64,000 bases of DNA from Pandoraea thiooxydans (GTDB lineage Bacteria > Pseudomonadota > Gammaproteobacteria > Burkholderiales > Burkholderiaceae): contig NZ_CP014839.1 in the NCBI RefSeq assembly GCF_001931675.1, positions 1,178,001 through 1,242,000 on the forward strand, in the 5' to 3' direction. Shown one piece after another: positions 35,331 through 44,681 of the stretch; the first letter of the stretch is position 1, and every line of letters starts with the position of its first letter. The position numbers and the translations under genes are program-made. A model generated the notes under the pieces. The model did not search any database and was not told where the DNA came from. It saw nothing but the letters and a program-made list of their open reading frames with translations.

Positions 35331-35869
35331 GTTTCAACAGCAACGCGAGACGGAGCAAGTCTTTGTCTTTCCATGTGCCAATGCTGTTGCTTGCCATACT
35401 TTGCATACCGGCGCTGTGCACCGATTTGCTGGCGCGCCGCGTCCCGAACACGCTGCTCGCGGCGATCATGTTGCTGCAGGCCGGCTGGCTGGCATGGCAA
35501 TTAATCCAGGGCGGTTCCTGGCACAGCGCGAGCGTGCATCTGCTGGGGCTGGGTCTCGGCCTGCTGGCGCTGTTGCCTTTCTGGGTGATCGGCTGGATGG
35601 GGGCAGGGGATGTCAAGTTGTTTGCCGTCATCGGTTTTCTGCTCGGCTATCGCATGCTGCTGCCGGTTTGGGCGCTCGCCTCGCTGCTCAATGGTGCGGC
35701 GTTGGTGGCGCTGTGGTTTGCGCGCAGCCGCCCCGCGCTGGCACTGGTCGAGGCAAAGCTGGCCGGACGTCCCTGCGGCGAGCGCTTGCGGCAGATGCGC
35801 GCGGGGCGCCACGGTATGCCGTACGCGGCGTTCCTTGCGTTATCGGCGCTGGTGATCGCGAGCATTTGA
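35327..35869 (+). CDS. tadV: Prepilin peptidase of the Tad system (A24 family)
   Basis: TadV/CpaA is an inner-membrane aspartyl protease that processes Flp and the TadE-like pseudopilins. The protein has about five membrane segments, the first active-site aspartate in CTDLLARRVPN and the second in the hallmark GAGDVKLFAVIG. The longest form starts at a TTG overlapping the flp stop (TTGA, 35327-35330). A TTG at 35363 has a better placed CGGAG site, and an ATG at 35381 is also possible, so the start is uncertain. The lengths range from 162 to 180 residues. Confidence 0.88.
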   Translation: MSFNSNARRSKSLSFHVPMLLLAILCIPALCTDLLARRVPNTLLAAIMLLQAGWLAWQLIQGGSWHSASVHLLGLGLGLLALLPFWVIGWMGAGDVKLFAVIGFLLGYRMLLPVWALASLLNGAALVALWFARSRPALALVEAKLAGRPCGERLRQMRAGRHGMPYAAFLALSALVIASI

Positions 35870-35901
35870 GACAGTGTGGGAATGTGGGCTCGAGGAGAAA
35901 C

Positions 35902-36411
35902 ATGCAATGCACGCTAAAGCGGGCCAGGGTGGCTAACCACCGGGTGCCGCGCCAACAACGGGGAGTCGCGGCAATCGAGTTCATGCTCATCATGGCAGTG
36001 TTGCTGCCGGCGTTTTACGTAGGCGTGGCCTTTGCGGTCACGTTGTTGGCGCAGCAAATGGTGACCCAGGCGACTGCCGAGGGTGCCCGTGCCGCGTTGC
36101 GCGGCTGCTCGCTGGCCGACCGGGAGAATCTGGCGACTCAGGCGGTGCGCAATGGTCTGTCATGGCCGGCCGTGCCAGTGGGCCAGCCACAGTTCGTGCA
36201 AGACACCCAATATCCGTGTCCGGCCGATGGCACCACGAGCGCGAGCACGCCGGCGCAATGCATCCTGCACGTCACGCTGTCGGTCAAGCAGCAACTGGTG
36301 GCGAATTGGCCAGGACTGGGCGATCTGATTCCGCAGACGTTGAATGCGAGTGCTGCAGTAACGCTCAATACTTCCGACCTGGGCGCTGGCAGCACGTGCG
36401 TGAGCGGCTGA
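35902..36411 (+). CDS. tadE: TadE-like pseudopilin
   Basis: This 169-residue protein has the TadE-like N-terminal region: QRGVAAIEFMLIMAVLLPAFYVGVAFAVTLLAQQMVTQATAEGARAA, with a Gly-Val-Ala-Ala-Ile-Glu-Phe processing motif like that of pilins (about residues 20-26) and a single membrane helix. The C-terminal part is periplasmic with several cysteines (GCS, YPCPAD, QCIL, TCVSG). Such minor pseudopilins are needed for Flp pilus assembly. A GAGGAGAAA site supports the start. It is the third gene of the cluster. Confidence 0.86.
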   Translation: MQCTLKRARVANHRVPRQQRGVAAIEFMLIMAVLLPAFYVGVAFAVTLLAQQMVTQATAEGARAALRGCSLADRENLATQAVRNGLSWPAVPVGQPQFVQDTQYPCPADGTTSASTPAQCILHVTLSVKQQLVANWPGLGDLIPQTLNASAAVTLNTSDLGAGSTCVSG

Positions 36412-36444
36412 ATTTCGCCCCGATTTCCATTACTACAAAAATCC

Positions 36445-37368
36445 ATGAACAAAGCCACCAAGATCATAGCAATTGCGCTGGTGTTAGCGGGTCTGGCGCT
36501 TGCCGTGTTCGCGCTCATCCTGGGGCACCGGCCCGCGCCGCCAGTGCCGCCGGCGGGCTCGCCGGCCTTGGCCGCGCAGCACGCCGTGGTGGTCGCGGCG
36601 CAGGCGCTGGCGCCGGGTGTGCCGATCACGGCCGCGGCGCTCAAGCTTACGCCCATGACGAATCCCCCAGCCGGCAGCTACGCCAGCGCCGCTGATGTCA
36701 TTGGGCAAGTGCCGGTAGTGGCCGTGGCCGCTGGTGCGCCGATTATGCCCAGCACGCTGGCGCATGGCTTGGCAACACAATTGGCCGATGGCGAGCGCGC
36801 CGTGGCGGTGCCGGTCAACGCGCTGTCTGCCGTGGGCAATCGTATCAAGCCGGGCGACTATGTCGATGTGTTCTTCTCGCTGCGACTTGGCCAGAACCCC
36901 GCCGTTGCCCAGTCGCGTCTGCTGGCCTCCCGTGTGCGCGTGCTGGCCTACGGCGCGGCGACGCTGGACAACCGCAACGGCGGCGCGAAGAAGGGCGCGA
37001 CGGCGGCCCCAGCGTCCACCGCGGTGCTCGCGGTACCGGTCAACAGCGTCAACCGGCTGACGCTGGCGGCGCAAAACGGCAAGCTGACGCTGGCGCTGCG
37101 CGCGCCGAACGATAACGAAGTGTCCGATCCCACCCTGTTTCCCCGACCCGCAACGGTGCTGATGGCCAGAAGCAATCTCGATCAGGCGCAGCACGAGGCG
37201 CTGCAAAACCCCGACAACCGGGCCTACGCGGGGCTGGCGTTGGGGCAGTTGGCCGGCCGGGACGATGCGTCGCACCCGGCGCCAGCCGTGCACGTGAATG
37301 GCGAAGTACGGCGCGAGCGAACCGTGCAGGTGATCCGGGGGGCGCGCCAGCAGGCCGAGCCTTATTAA
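36445..37368 (+). CDS. cpaB: Flp pilus assembly protein CpaB/RcpC
   Basis: This 307-residue periplasmic protein is anchored by an N-terminal membrane helix (IIAIALVLAGLALAVFALIL). It contains a SAF domain (about residues 48-105, AAQALAPGVPITAAALK...VIGQVPVVAVAAGAPI) and the RcpC/CpaB region with AVAVPVNALSAVGNRIKPGDYVDVFFSL. It works with the secretin at the outer membrane of the Tad machine. A Gly/Lys/Ala-rich insert lies near residues 176-192. It is followed 64 bases later by the secretin gene. Confidence 0.9.
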   Translation: MNKATKIIAIALVLAGLALAVFALILGHRPAPPVPPAGSPALAAQHAVVVAAQALAPGVPITAAALKLTPMTNPPAGSYASAADVIGQVPVVAVAAGAPIMPSTLAHGLATQLADGERAVAVPVNALSAVGNRIKPGDYVDVFFSLRLGQNPAVAQSRLLASRVRVLAYGAATLDNRNGGAKKGATAAPASTAVLAVPVNSVNRLTLAAQNGKLTLALRAPNDNEVSDPTLFPRPATVLMARSNLDQAQHEALQNPDNRAYAGLALGQLAGRDDASHPAPAVHVNGEVRRERTVQVIRGARQQAEPY

Positions 37369-37432
37369 TTCGTTTGCCGAAATACGTGAGTCAATCAAGC
37401 TCGGGCCACACGCCACCGGCACTCACCACAGG

Positions 37433-38761
37433 ATGAGCCAAGACAGGATGAAGATGAGCCCCATACGCTACGCAAGATTTCTCGCCGGCATGCTGTTGAT
37501 GTGTCTGGCCTGGTGCGCCGTTGCTGCTGGAGACAACGCGTCGACGCTGGTGCTGGGCCTGCATGAGCAGCGTGAACTGCGACTGCCGGCTGGTTTGGCA
37601 CGCATTGCGGTGGCGGACCCGGCGGTGGCTGACGTGCTCGTGCTGCGCGGCGAGGGCGGCGCGCGCGGCGGCGTGCTGTTGGTTGGTAAGAAGGCCGGCA
37701 CCACGACGGTCACTGCGTGGCAGCGCAACGGTACGACCCGGGTGTGGCACGTGCAGGTGCGCGGCGCGCTCGAATCGGCATTGCCGCCGCAGAATGCGCG
37801 CGGCGATGCCGCGCTTACCGTCAGCGACGGCGCCGCGGTGATCAGCGGGCAGGCATCCTCGATGTTGTCGCATCAGCGCACGGCGATGGCTGCAGCCGAT
37901 GCCGCGGGCAGCAAGGGTCATGTGCTCGACACCTCGACGGTGGGTACGCGCGGCGTGGTTCAGGTCGACGTAAAGATTGTCGAATTCAGCAAGACCGCGC
38001 TCAAGCAGGCCGGTTTCGGTTTCCTGTTGCAGCACAACGGCAAGAACGGCGTATCGGGTATCAGCGGCAGCGGCGGGCCGCTATCCAACGCCTTCAATCT
38101 GGTCATTGCACCCACCTCCGGCTGGCTGCGCTTTGCCGGCAACCTGAGCTTTCTGCAAAGCAACGGGTTGGCGCGCGTGCTGGCCGAGCCGACGCTGGTG
38201 GCGCTGTCGGGACAGAGTGCCAGCTTCCTGGCGGGTGGCGAGCTGCCGATCCCCGAGTCGGGCGGCCTGGGCACTACCGATATCGTCTACAAACCGTACG
38301 GGATCGGCCTGACCGTCACCCCGACGGTGCTCTCCCACGACCGCATTGCCTTGAAGGTCGCGCCCGAGGCCAGCGAGATCGATTTCAGCAATGCCATTAC
38401 CACCAACAGCATTCAGATTCCGGCCATCACGACGCGCCGGGCCGATACCACGGTGGAGCTCGGCGATGGCGAGAGCTTTGTGATCAGCGGCCTGGTTTCG
38501 CGCACCACGATGTCGAATGTCGACAAGGTGCCATTGCTGGGCGATCTGCCCATCATCGGCACTTTCTTTCGCAGTCTGCAGTATTCGCAGGATGAAAAGG
38601 AACTGGTGATTATCGTGACGCCCCATCTGGTCAAGCCGATTGCCAAGGGGGTGGCGTTGCCGCTGCCGGGGCAGGACCGCGAGCAGCGCGACGGCCCGGT
38701 GTGGGGCGACTACCTGATGGGCGCGGCCGGCTCCTCGGAAGTGCCGGGTTTTTCGAAATAA
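37433..38761 (+). CDS. rcpA: Tad pilus secretin RcpA/CpaC
   Basis: This is a 442-residue outer-membrane secretin that forms the pore for the Flp pilus. After a signal peptide (MLLMCLAWCAVAAG) come a pilus-secretin N-domain (LGLHEQRELRLPAGLARIAVADPAVADV, about 40-130) and a BON-like region. The secretin core near residues 175-410 has VQVDVKIVEFSKTALKQAGFGF, VLAEPTLVALSGQSASFLAGGELPIP and LVIIVTPHLVKPI. The ATG at 37448 is an alternative start with GGATGAAG before it. It follows cpaB as usual. Confidence 0.92.
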   Translation: MSQDRMKMSPIRYARFLAGMLLMCLAWCAVAAGDNASTLVLGLHEQRELRLPAGLARIAVADPAVADVLVLRGEGGARGGVLLVGKKAGTTTVTAWQRNGTTRVWHVQVRGALESALPPQNARGDAALTVSDGAAVISGQASSMLSHQRTAMAAADAAGSKGHVLDTSTVGTRGVVQVDVKIVEFSKTALKQAGFGFLLQHNGKNGVSGISGSGGPLSNAFNLVIAPTSGWLRFAGNLSFLQSNGLARVLAEPTLVALSGQSASFLAGGELPIPESGGLGTTDIVYKPYGIGLTVTPTVLSHDRIALKVAPEASEIDFSNAITTNSIQIPAITTRRADTTVELGDGESFVISGLVSRTTMSNVDKVPLLGDLPIIGTFFRSLQYSQDEKELVIIVTPHLVKPIAKGVALPLPGQDREQRDGPVWGDYLMGAAGSSEVPGFSK

Positions 38762-38790
38762 GCGGTAGCGGGGTGTATGAGGGCGCTCAA

Positions 38791-40110
38791 ATGAATGCTC
38801 CGAGCAAAATACTGAATTCCATGACCGAGCTGCATCGTTTTCTGTTCTGCTCATCGCATGGCGCGCATGGCCAGTGGCTGTCCAGCGCGCTGCGCGGTGC
38901 CGGCATCGTGCTGCAGGAGAGCGATCGGCCTGCGCTGTTGCAGCAGCGTGTCATGGATCTCGATGCGCAAGTGGTGCTGCTCGATTTTTCGGGTGACGCT
39001 GATCCCGCCACATCCCAGGAGGGCGGTGGCGGCGGCATTACTTATGCGACCGAACTGGCCAGGGTGCTCACGCGTTGCATGCCTGCCGTGCCGCTGGTGG
39101 CGGTCGGCTCGACGACGTGTCCGGAAGGTGCGGTTGCCGCCTTGCGTGCCGGCGTGCATGAATTCATCGACATGTCGCGCGGCGCCGACGAGGCGCTGGA
39201 GGTCGTGCGTCGCGTGCTCGAAGGCGTTCACACCGCGCCGGCGGCGGCGCCATTGCGTCACGGCCGGTTCGTCGTACTGCTGGGCGTGCGCCCGGGCGTG
39301 GGCTGCAGCACGCTCAGTGCCCATTTGACGCATATGCTGCAGGCGCATGGCATCAGGAGTCACGGCGAAGCGGTGGCGGCGTCGGCGGGCGCCTCGAACG
39401 CACCGGACGCGCCATTGGCCAGTCATGCCGCGCTGCTCGATCTCGGCTTGCCGGCCGGCGACTGCTCGCTGTACCTCAATACCCAAAGCGACTTCAATTT
39501 TGCCCAGGCCGTGCTCAATTTGCGGCGGCTCGATGAGACGCTGGTGCATACCGCCATGGGGCATCATGCGAGCGGCTTCGTGGTGCTGCCGCTGCCGCGC
39601 GACCTCACCGAAATGCGCAGCGTCGCCCATGCCGACGCACTGGCGCTGACGGACCGGCTGCGGGGTTTTTTCGACGTCACGGTGGCGGACCTCGGCGGAT
39701 TCTCCAACATGGCCTTTCTCGCGAATCTGGCGCGCGCGGCGGACGAAGTGTGGTTGGTGACCGACCAGAGTGTCGGGGCGATCGTGTCGCTGGCGTCGTT
39801 GTTGCGCGAGCTCGAAGACAGCGAGGTGCCGCGCGGCGTCATGCAACTGGTGGTCAACCGTTACGACCCGCGCTACGGCATGGCGGCCGACCAGATCGCG
39901 CGGCGCTTCGAGCTGCCGCTGTGCGGAGTCTTGCCGGACCGGCCGGTGACGCTGCTGGCGGCGGCCAACCAGGGCAAATTGGCATGTGAGACCGCTCCCC
40001 AGGATGCGTACGTGCGCGCCCTCAAACCTTTGGCCGAAAGGCTGTCCGGCCCTGGTTCGGCTCTGCCGCCGCAGGGCCGCCGCTGGCTTGGCAAATTGAT
40101 GAGAAAGTGA
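38791..40110 (+). CDS. tadZ: TadZ/CpaE-like pilus localisation ATPase
   Basis: This 439-residue MinD/ParA-like protein places the Tad machine in the cell. An N-terminal receiver-like domain (residues about 15-145) precedes the P-loop domain. The P-loop GVRPGVGCSTLSAHL departs from the classical motif: it lacks both the signature lysine and the GK(T/S) lysine, as in other TadZ proteins that bind nucleotide weakly or differently. DLGLPAGDCSLYLN and VADLGGFSNM correspond to later switch regions. The start at 38791 has a GAGGG site 8 bases upstream. It is followed by tadA after 7 bases. Confidence 0.87.
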   Translation: MNAPSKILNSMTELHRFLFCSSHGAHGQWLSSALRGAGIVLQESDRPALLQQRVMDLDAQVVLLDFSGDADPATSQEGGGGGITYATELARVLTRCMPAVPLVAVGSTTCPEGAVAALRAGVHEFIDMSRGADEALEVVRRVLEGVHTAPAAAPLRHGRFVVLLGVRPGVGCSTLSAHLTHMLQAHGIRSHGEAVAASAGASNAPDAPLASHAALLDLGLPAGDCSLYLNTQSDFNFAQAVLNLRRLDETLVHTAMGHHASGFVVLPLPRDLTEMRSVAHADALALTDRLRGFFDVTVADLGGFSNMAFLANLARAADEVWLVTDQSVGAIVSLASLLRELEDSEVPRGVMQLVVNRYDPRYGMAADQIARRFELPLCGVLPDRPVTLLAAANQGKLACETAPQDAYVRALKPLAERLSGPGSALPPQGRRWLGKLMRK

Positions 40111-40117
40111 CTTCGAC

Positions 40118-41479
40118 ATGAGCGATGCGATTGAATTTGCCGACGACAACCGCGCCTTTGCCCAGACGCAGCAATTCCAGGACATCAAGAATGCCGCCCA
40201 CGAGCATTTGCTCAGCCGCATCGAGGAGCTCGGCGCCGAGTTCGGGCGCTGGACGCGCGGCGCGATTCAGCAGTTCGTCGATCTGGAGATGGACAGCTTC
40301 GCGAGACTGCGCCGGATCCCGATCAACGAGTCCGAGCTGCGCCAGATCGCCGATGCGCTGACCAAGGAGCTGGCGGGGTTCGGTCCGATCGAGGATCTGC
40401 TCAACGACCCGCTGGTCGAGGACATCTTGATCAACGGCTACAACGATGTCTATGTGTCGCGTCATGGCGTGCTGCAGCACGAGCCGGTGCGCTTTGCCGA
40501 CAACCAGCATCTGCTAAGAATCGTGCGCCGCATTCTGGCGCCGATTGGCCGCCGGCTCGACGAATCCAATCCGATGGTCGATGCGCGGCTGCCCGATGGG
40601 GGCCGCTTGAACGTGGTGATCGAGCCGCTCGCGGTGGATGGGCCGGTGGTGTCGATCCGCAAATTTCGCAAGGATCCGCTCAAGCCTGCCGACCTGCTGG
40701 CGCTGGGCAGCTTCAACGAGGAAATCTATGCATTGCTCGATGCGGCGGTGAAGGCGCGTTGCAGCATCCTGGTCTCGGGCGGCACCAGTTCGGGCAAGAC
40801 GTCGCTGCTCAATGCACTGGCCAGTTTCATCCCGAACGCCGAGCGTGTCGTGACCATCGAGGACACCGCGGAGCTTTCGCTGGCGCACCCGCACGTGGTT
40901 CGCATGGAGGCACGTCAGGGCGGCTACGAGGGCACCGGTGAGGTGACGATTCGCGACCTGATTCGCAACAGCCTGCGCATGCGCCCGGACCGCATCATCG
41001 TCGGCGAAGTGCGGGGTGCCGAGGTGCTGGAAATGATGCAGGCGATGAATACCGGGCACGAAGGCTCGATGGGCACCATCCATGCCAACTCGCCGCGTGA
41101 GTGCCTGTACCGGCTGGAGATGCTGGCGGGTTTCGCCGGCTTCCAGGGCAGCGAGGCGAGCCTGCGCCGGCAAATCGCCAGCGCGATCGATTTCATCGTG
41201 CAGATCGGCCGCCTCTCGAGCGGGCGGCGGCGGATTCTATCGATCACGGAGGTCACCGGGGTGAGCGACGCGGTGATCTCGACGCAGGAACTCTATCGCC
41301 ACGAGGCTTACATCGCGCCCGACGGCGAGGAAAAGGATCGCTGGGTGGCGCTTGGCATCCAGCCCCACTCGCCCAAATTGCAGCGCTTTCGCGAACTGGC
41401 GCGCGGTGCCGGATCCGCCGTGCCGGACGGTGCAGGCGTGGGCGGCGGCGGGTTCTTCGGGCGGGGGCGCAACAAATGA
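40118..41479 (+). CDS. tadA: Tad pilus assembly ATPase TadA/CpaF
   Basis: This 453-residue secretion ATPase of the VirB11/PilB superfamily powers pilus extension and retraction as a hexamer at the inner membrane. An N-terminal helical domain leads to [29 protein letters not shown]. Walker A is [14 protein letters not shown] near residue 221, the Asp box is [10 protein letters not shown], Walker B is [14 protein letters not shown], and the His box is [13 protein letters not shown] Gly-rich tail ends the protein. Its TGA overlaps the tadB ATG (ATGA). Confidence 0.95.
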   Translation: MSDAIEFADDNRAFAQTQQFQDIKNAAHEHLLSRIEELGAEFGRWTRGAIQQFVDLEMDSFARLRRIPINESELRQIADALTKELAGFGPIEDLLNDPLVEDILINGYNDVYVSRHGVLQHEPVRFADNQHLLRIVRRILAPIGRRLDESNPMVDARLPDGGRLNVVIEPLAVDGPVVSIRKFRKDPLKPADLLALGSFNEEIYALLDAAVKARCSILVSGGTSSGKTSLLNALASFIPNAERVVTIEDTAELSLAHPHVVRMEARQGGYEGTGEVTIRDLIRNSLRMRPDRIIVGEVRGAEVLEMMQAMNTGHEGSMGTIHANSPRECLYRLEMLAGFAGFQGSEASLRRQIASAIDFIVQIGRLSSGRRRILSITEVTGVSDAVISTQELYRHEAYIAPDGEEKDRWVALGIQPHSPKLQRFRELARGAGSAVPDGAGVGGGGFFGRGRNK

Positions 41480-42399
41480 GCCTGTTCCTGTGGCTCGCGT
41501 GCGCGGCGCTGCTGTTGCTCGGCGCGGGCCTCGAAATGTGGCGCCGCGCGGCTTTGCGGGCGCAGCATCAGGCCACCCGGGCGTTCATCGAGCGACAGGT
41601 TGCCGCCAACGTGCCAAGCAGGGAGGCCGGCGCGCAGGCCGGGCCGACCTGGCGCGCTCGCCAGCAGGCCCGGCCCTGGGAAGGGTTTTTCGAGCGTGCC
41701 GGCGTGTTGCCGAGCCCCGGCTTTTATGCGCAGTGGCTGATTCCGGCCGCGGTCGTCGCCGCGCTGGCCTTGCTGATTGGCGGCGTGCTGTCGGCGGCGG
41801 TGGCACTCGCGCTTTATACGTTGCTCGTGTATTTCCGTTTCTGGTTCAAGGCCGAGAAGCGCTACCAGGTAATCGTGCGGCAATTGCCATCGTTTCTGGA
41901 CAGCATGGTACGGCTGCTGACGGTCGGCAACAGCCTGCCTTCGGCGTTCCAGACGGCCGCCGGCAATACCGAGGACCCGCTGGCCGGACTGCTGCAGCGC
42001 GCGGCGGCGCAGGTGCAGGCCGGCATGGATCTCGATATGGCGTTGGTCCAGGTGGCGCGGGTGCATCGCATCGACGAATTATTCCTGTTCGCCGCCATCG
42101 TCGATCTGAGCACGCGCTTTGGCGGTCGCGCGGATCAAATCCTGGCGCGCATGGCCGCGTTCATGCGCGACCGCGAGCAAGCGCAGCAGGAACTGTCGTC
42201 GCTGTCCTCCGAGACGCGCGTCTCGGCATGGGTGCTGGCGCTGCTGCCGATTTGCGTCGCGGGTTTTCTGATGGTGGTCAATCCAGGTTTTTTCGAACCC
42301 ATGCTTTATACCTCGTCGGGCCAGCAAATGCTGTTGATCGGGCTCGGCCTGGAGTTGCTGGGCGGTTTTTTGCTGTACCGCCTGGCAAAGTCGATCTGA
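41476..42399 (+). CDS. tadB: Tad inner-membrane platform protein TadB
   Basis: This 307-residue protein of the GspF/T2SSF platform superfamily has an N-terminal membrane helix (LFLWLACAALLLLGAGL), a second pair near residues 90-120 and a C-terminal pair. The cytoplasmic F domain contains VRQLPSFLDSMVRLLTVGNSLPSAFQTAA and the second-repeat-like segment FGGRADQILARMAAFMRDREQAQQELSSLSSETRVSAW. It forms the assembly platform with TadC. The start at 41476 overlaps the tadA stop by 4 bases; a longer frame upstream is a shadow of tadA. Confidence 0.93.
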   Translation: MSLFLWLACAALLLLGAGLEMWRRAALRAQHQATRAFIERQVAANVPSREAGAQAGPTWRARQQARPWEGFFERAGVLPSPGFYAQWLIPAAVVAALALLIGGVLSAAVALALYTLLVYFRFWFKAEKRYQVIVRQLPSFLDSMVRLLTVGNSLPSAFQTAAGNTEDPLAGLLQRAAAQVQAGMDLDMALVQVARVHRIDELFLFAAIVDLSTRFGGRADQILARMAAFMRDREQAQQELSSLSSETRVSAWVLALLPICVAGFLMVVNPGFFEPMLYTSSGQQMLLIGLGLELLGGFLLYRLAKSI

Positions 42400-42406
42400 G
42401 GCGCTC

Positions 42407-43390
42407 ATGGCACATTCTCTTGCTCACCAACTGCTGACGCTGGCGATGCTGCTGATGGCCGGCGGCTTGCTGCTGGCTGGCGGGGCGCTCGCCATGCGTG
42501 CCTACCAGCAGTTGCGCAGCGGCAGGATGATCGACCGCATGCTGGCGGCGCGCGAGACGCGTCTGGCCGCGCCCGGCCAGGGCGAGATTTCGCCGGCCGC
42601 GGTCGACGCGCCGCCGCCGCGCGCCGCGCGCCGGCTTGAGCAGATGGTGGTATCCGTCGGGCAGCGCTGGTCGGCCACACGCTGGGGCGAGTATCTGATC
42701 GCCGACGAAGACCGCCGCTTGCTCGAGCAATGCGGGGAAGGTGGCGCGCGCGGGCAGGCGCTGTTCCTGTTGTCCCGCGTTGCCCTGACCGGGCTGCTGC
42801 CGGTGCTGACGTGGTTCTGGCTGCGTACGGACGGTGCGAACATGTTGGTACGGCTGGTGTCGGCGGGGGCCGTCGGGCTCATCCTGCCGAAGCTGGTGTT
42901 GCACGGGCGCGCCCGGCGCCGCCGCGAGAAGGTGATCGACGAGTTGCCGTTGCTCATCGACCTGTTGCGCCTGTTGCAGGGCGTCGGCCTGTCGATGGAT
43001 CAAAGCCTGTATGTGATCGTCAGCGATTTTCATGTCATTTTGCCGATTCTCGGCACCGAATTCGCCACCGCCAATCGTCAGTACGGTACTGGGCGCTCGC
43101 GCGAGCAGTCGTTGGCACGCCTGCGCGATGTTTACGACAACGATGATCTGCGTGCGCTGGTGCGACTGATCGTGCAGGTCGAGCGGCACGGCGGCGCGGT
43201 GCAGGAACCGCTGCAGCAATTCAGCGACCGCCTGCGCGAACAGCGGCGGCAAACCATGAAGGAGCGCATCGGCAAGCTGACGGTGAAGATGACGCTGGCG
43301 ATGATGCTCACGCTGTTGCCGGCGCTGGTGCTGGTGATCGCCGGCCCCGCATTGCTGTCGCTGTCACACACGCTTGGGAGTTTGAGATGA
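42407..43390 (+). CDS. tadC: Tad inner-membrane platform protein TadC
   Basis: This 327-residue partner of TadB also carries a T2SSF domain: IDELPLLIDLLRLLQGVGLSMDQSLYVI near residues 183-210 and VQVERHGGAVQEPLQQFSDRLREQRRQTMKERIGKLTVKMTLAMML toward the C-terminus. Membrane helices lie near 12-30, 120-165 and 290-320. It starts 7 bases after tadB and its stop overlaps the tadD ATG (ATGA at 43387). Confidence 0.92.
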   Translation: MAHSLAHQLLTLAMLLMAGGLLLAGGALAMRAYQQLRSGRMIDRMLAARETRLAAPGQGEISPAAVDAPPPRAARRLEQMVVSVGQRWSATRWGEYLIADEDRRLLEQCGEGGARGQALFLLSRVALTGLLPVLTWFWLRTDGANMLVRLVSAGAVGLILPKLVLHGRARRRREKVIDELPLLIDLLRLLQGVGLSMDQSLYVIVSDFHVILPILGTEFATANRQYGTGRSREQSLARLRDVYDNDDLRALVRLIVQVERHGGAVQEPLQQFSDRLREQRRQTMKERIGKLTVKMTLAMMLTLLPALVLVIAGPALLSLSHTLGSLR

Positions 43391-44244
43391 TCGATTGCAG
43401 GCGCACGTTGCCCATGCTGTTCGCAGGATTGCTGGCGGCCGCACTCGCCGGTTGCGGGACTGCCGCGGGCGGTGGTTATGGGCTGGCGCAGAACAACGCC
43501 AATGTCGAGGCCGCGATGCGTGCGCAGGCCGCCGACAAGCAGCCCGCACCCAACGATCGTGAGGTCTACGCGTCGCTGATCCGCGATATGCAGTCCAAGG
43601 GCCTGTATTTTGCGGCATTGGCACATATCGCCGCCTACGAGCAAAAATATGGCTCGACGCCTGCAGTGGAATTGATGAAGGGCGATGCGCTGCGCGAGAC
43701 CGGACAAAACGACGCCGCGCGCACGGTTTACGATCAGTTGCTGGATACCGCGGACGCGGCGGCTGCGTGGCACGGACTGGGCTTGCTCGACGCGGGTGCG
43801 AAGAACTTTCCTTCGGCGGTGATCGCATTGCGCAACGCGGTGGGCCGCGCCCCGACCGAGCCGCTCTACCTGAACGATCTGGGCTTTGCCCTGCTGCGCA
43901 CGGGCGATGTCGCCGGCGCGCGGGTACCGTTGGCCCAGGCGGCTGAACTGGCGCCGGGCAACGGCAAGATCATCGCCAACCTGGCGATTTACCTGCTCGT
44001 GGCCGGGGAGCCGGCCAAGGCCCGAGCGGTGATGGAAAAATCCCATATGCCGCCGGCGACCCGCGAGGCGGTAACCAGGCTGGCCGCCAGTATTCGCCGC
44101 GCAGCCCAGGTGCGCCGCGCCCGGTCGGCGGCAGCCGCGGCGACGCACCCGACCCGCGTGGCCGACGCGACGGACGGCGGCCGCCGGAATTGGGATGGAC
44201 CGACGCCGCCGCTGCTCGAGCGTGCCGACCCACCACGCTGGTAG
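43387..44244 (+). CDS. tadD: Tad pilotin-like TPR lipoprotein TadD
   Basis: This 285-residue lipoprotein (lipobox LAGC near residue 23) with tetratricopeptide repeats (residues about 80-215: YFAALAHIAAYEQKYGSTPAVELMKGDALRETGQNDAARTVYDQLL, LYLNDLGFALLRTGDVAGARVPLAQAAELAPGNGKIIANLAIYLLVAGEPAKARAVM) is likely the pilotin or scaffold that helps the secretin reach the outer membrane. The C-terminal tail is Arg/Ala-rich and disordered. It overlaps tadC by 4 bases. Confidence 0.88.
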   Translation: MIDCRRTLPMLFAGLLAAALAGCGTAAGGGYGLAQNNANVEAAMRAQAADKQPAPNDREVYASLIRDMQSKGLYFAALAHIAAYEQKYGSTPAVELMKGDALRETGQNDAARTVYDQLLDTADAAAAWHGLGLLDAGAKNFPSAVIALRNAVGRAPTEPLYLNDLGFALLRTGDVAGARVPLAQAAELAPGNGKIIANLAIYLLVAGEPAKARAVMEKSHMPPATREAVTRLAASIRRAAQVRRARSAAAAATHPTRVADATDGGRRNWDGPTPPLLERADPPRW

Positions 44245-44256
44245 AGGAAAGAACCC

Positions 44257-44673
44257 ATGACGATATCCCTGAACAAACTGAGCGTGGCGCTGCTGGCAAC
44301 GGCCTGGCTGGGCTGCGCGCCCACTTGGGCGCAGCCTGCGCCGCCGTTGACCGGCACAATGATGCAAACGCCCACGCCGATGCCGACGCCAATACCCGCA
44401 CCGACGCGGCAGCAGGCCGGTTCTGCGCCGATTGCGCTCGCCCCGCCGGCGCGCCCGTCCGGGCAGCAACCGCGCCGCCATGCCGAAATCGGCGGCACGA
44501 CGAGGGAGCTGCTGCAAGCCCAGGCCGATGGCCGATGGGCCGGCCCCGCCTTGCCGATGCTCGGCGCCGAGGCCAGCGCAAGTTACCGGCGCTATCTCGA
44601 CAGCTTCCGTCATCCGATTCCCGAGTTCTTCAGCAGCAAAGTCTCGGGCACCTCAGGCAGTCAGTCGAGATAA
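44257..44673 (+). CDS. DUF3613 domain protein of the Tad cluster
   Basis: This 138-residue exported protein has a signal peptide (SVALLATAWLGCAPTWAQ), a Pro/Thr-rich linker (TPTPMPTPIPAPT), and a short C-terminal domain matching DUF3613: EIGGTTRELLQAQADGRWAGPALPMLGAEASASYRRYLDSF. Proteins of this family are known mainly from Tad clusters of beta-proteobacteria and have no assigned function. It sits between tadD and tadG, 12 and 8 bases from its neighbours, so it is part of the operon. Confidence 0.82.
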   Translation: MTISLNKLSVALLATAWLGCAPTWAQPAPPLTGTMMQTPTPMPTPIPAPTRQQAGSAPIALAPPARPSGQQPRRHAEIGGTTRELLQAQADGRWAGPALPMLGAEASASYRRYLDSFRHPIPEFFSSKVSGTSGSQSR

Positions 44674-44681
44674 GGCGCGCC

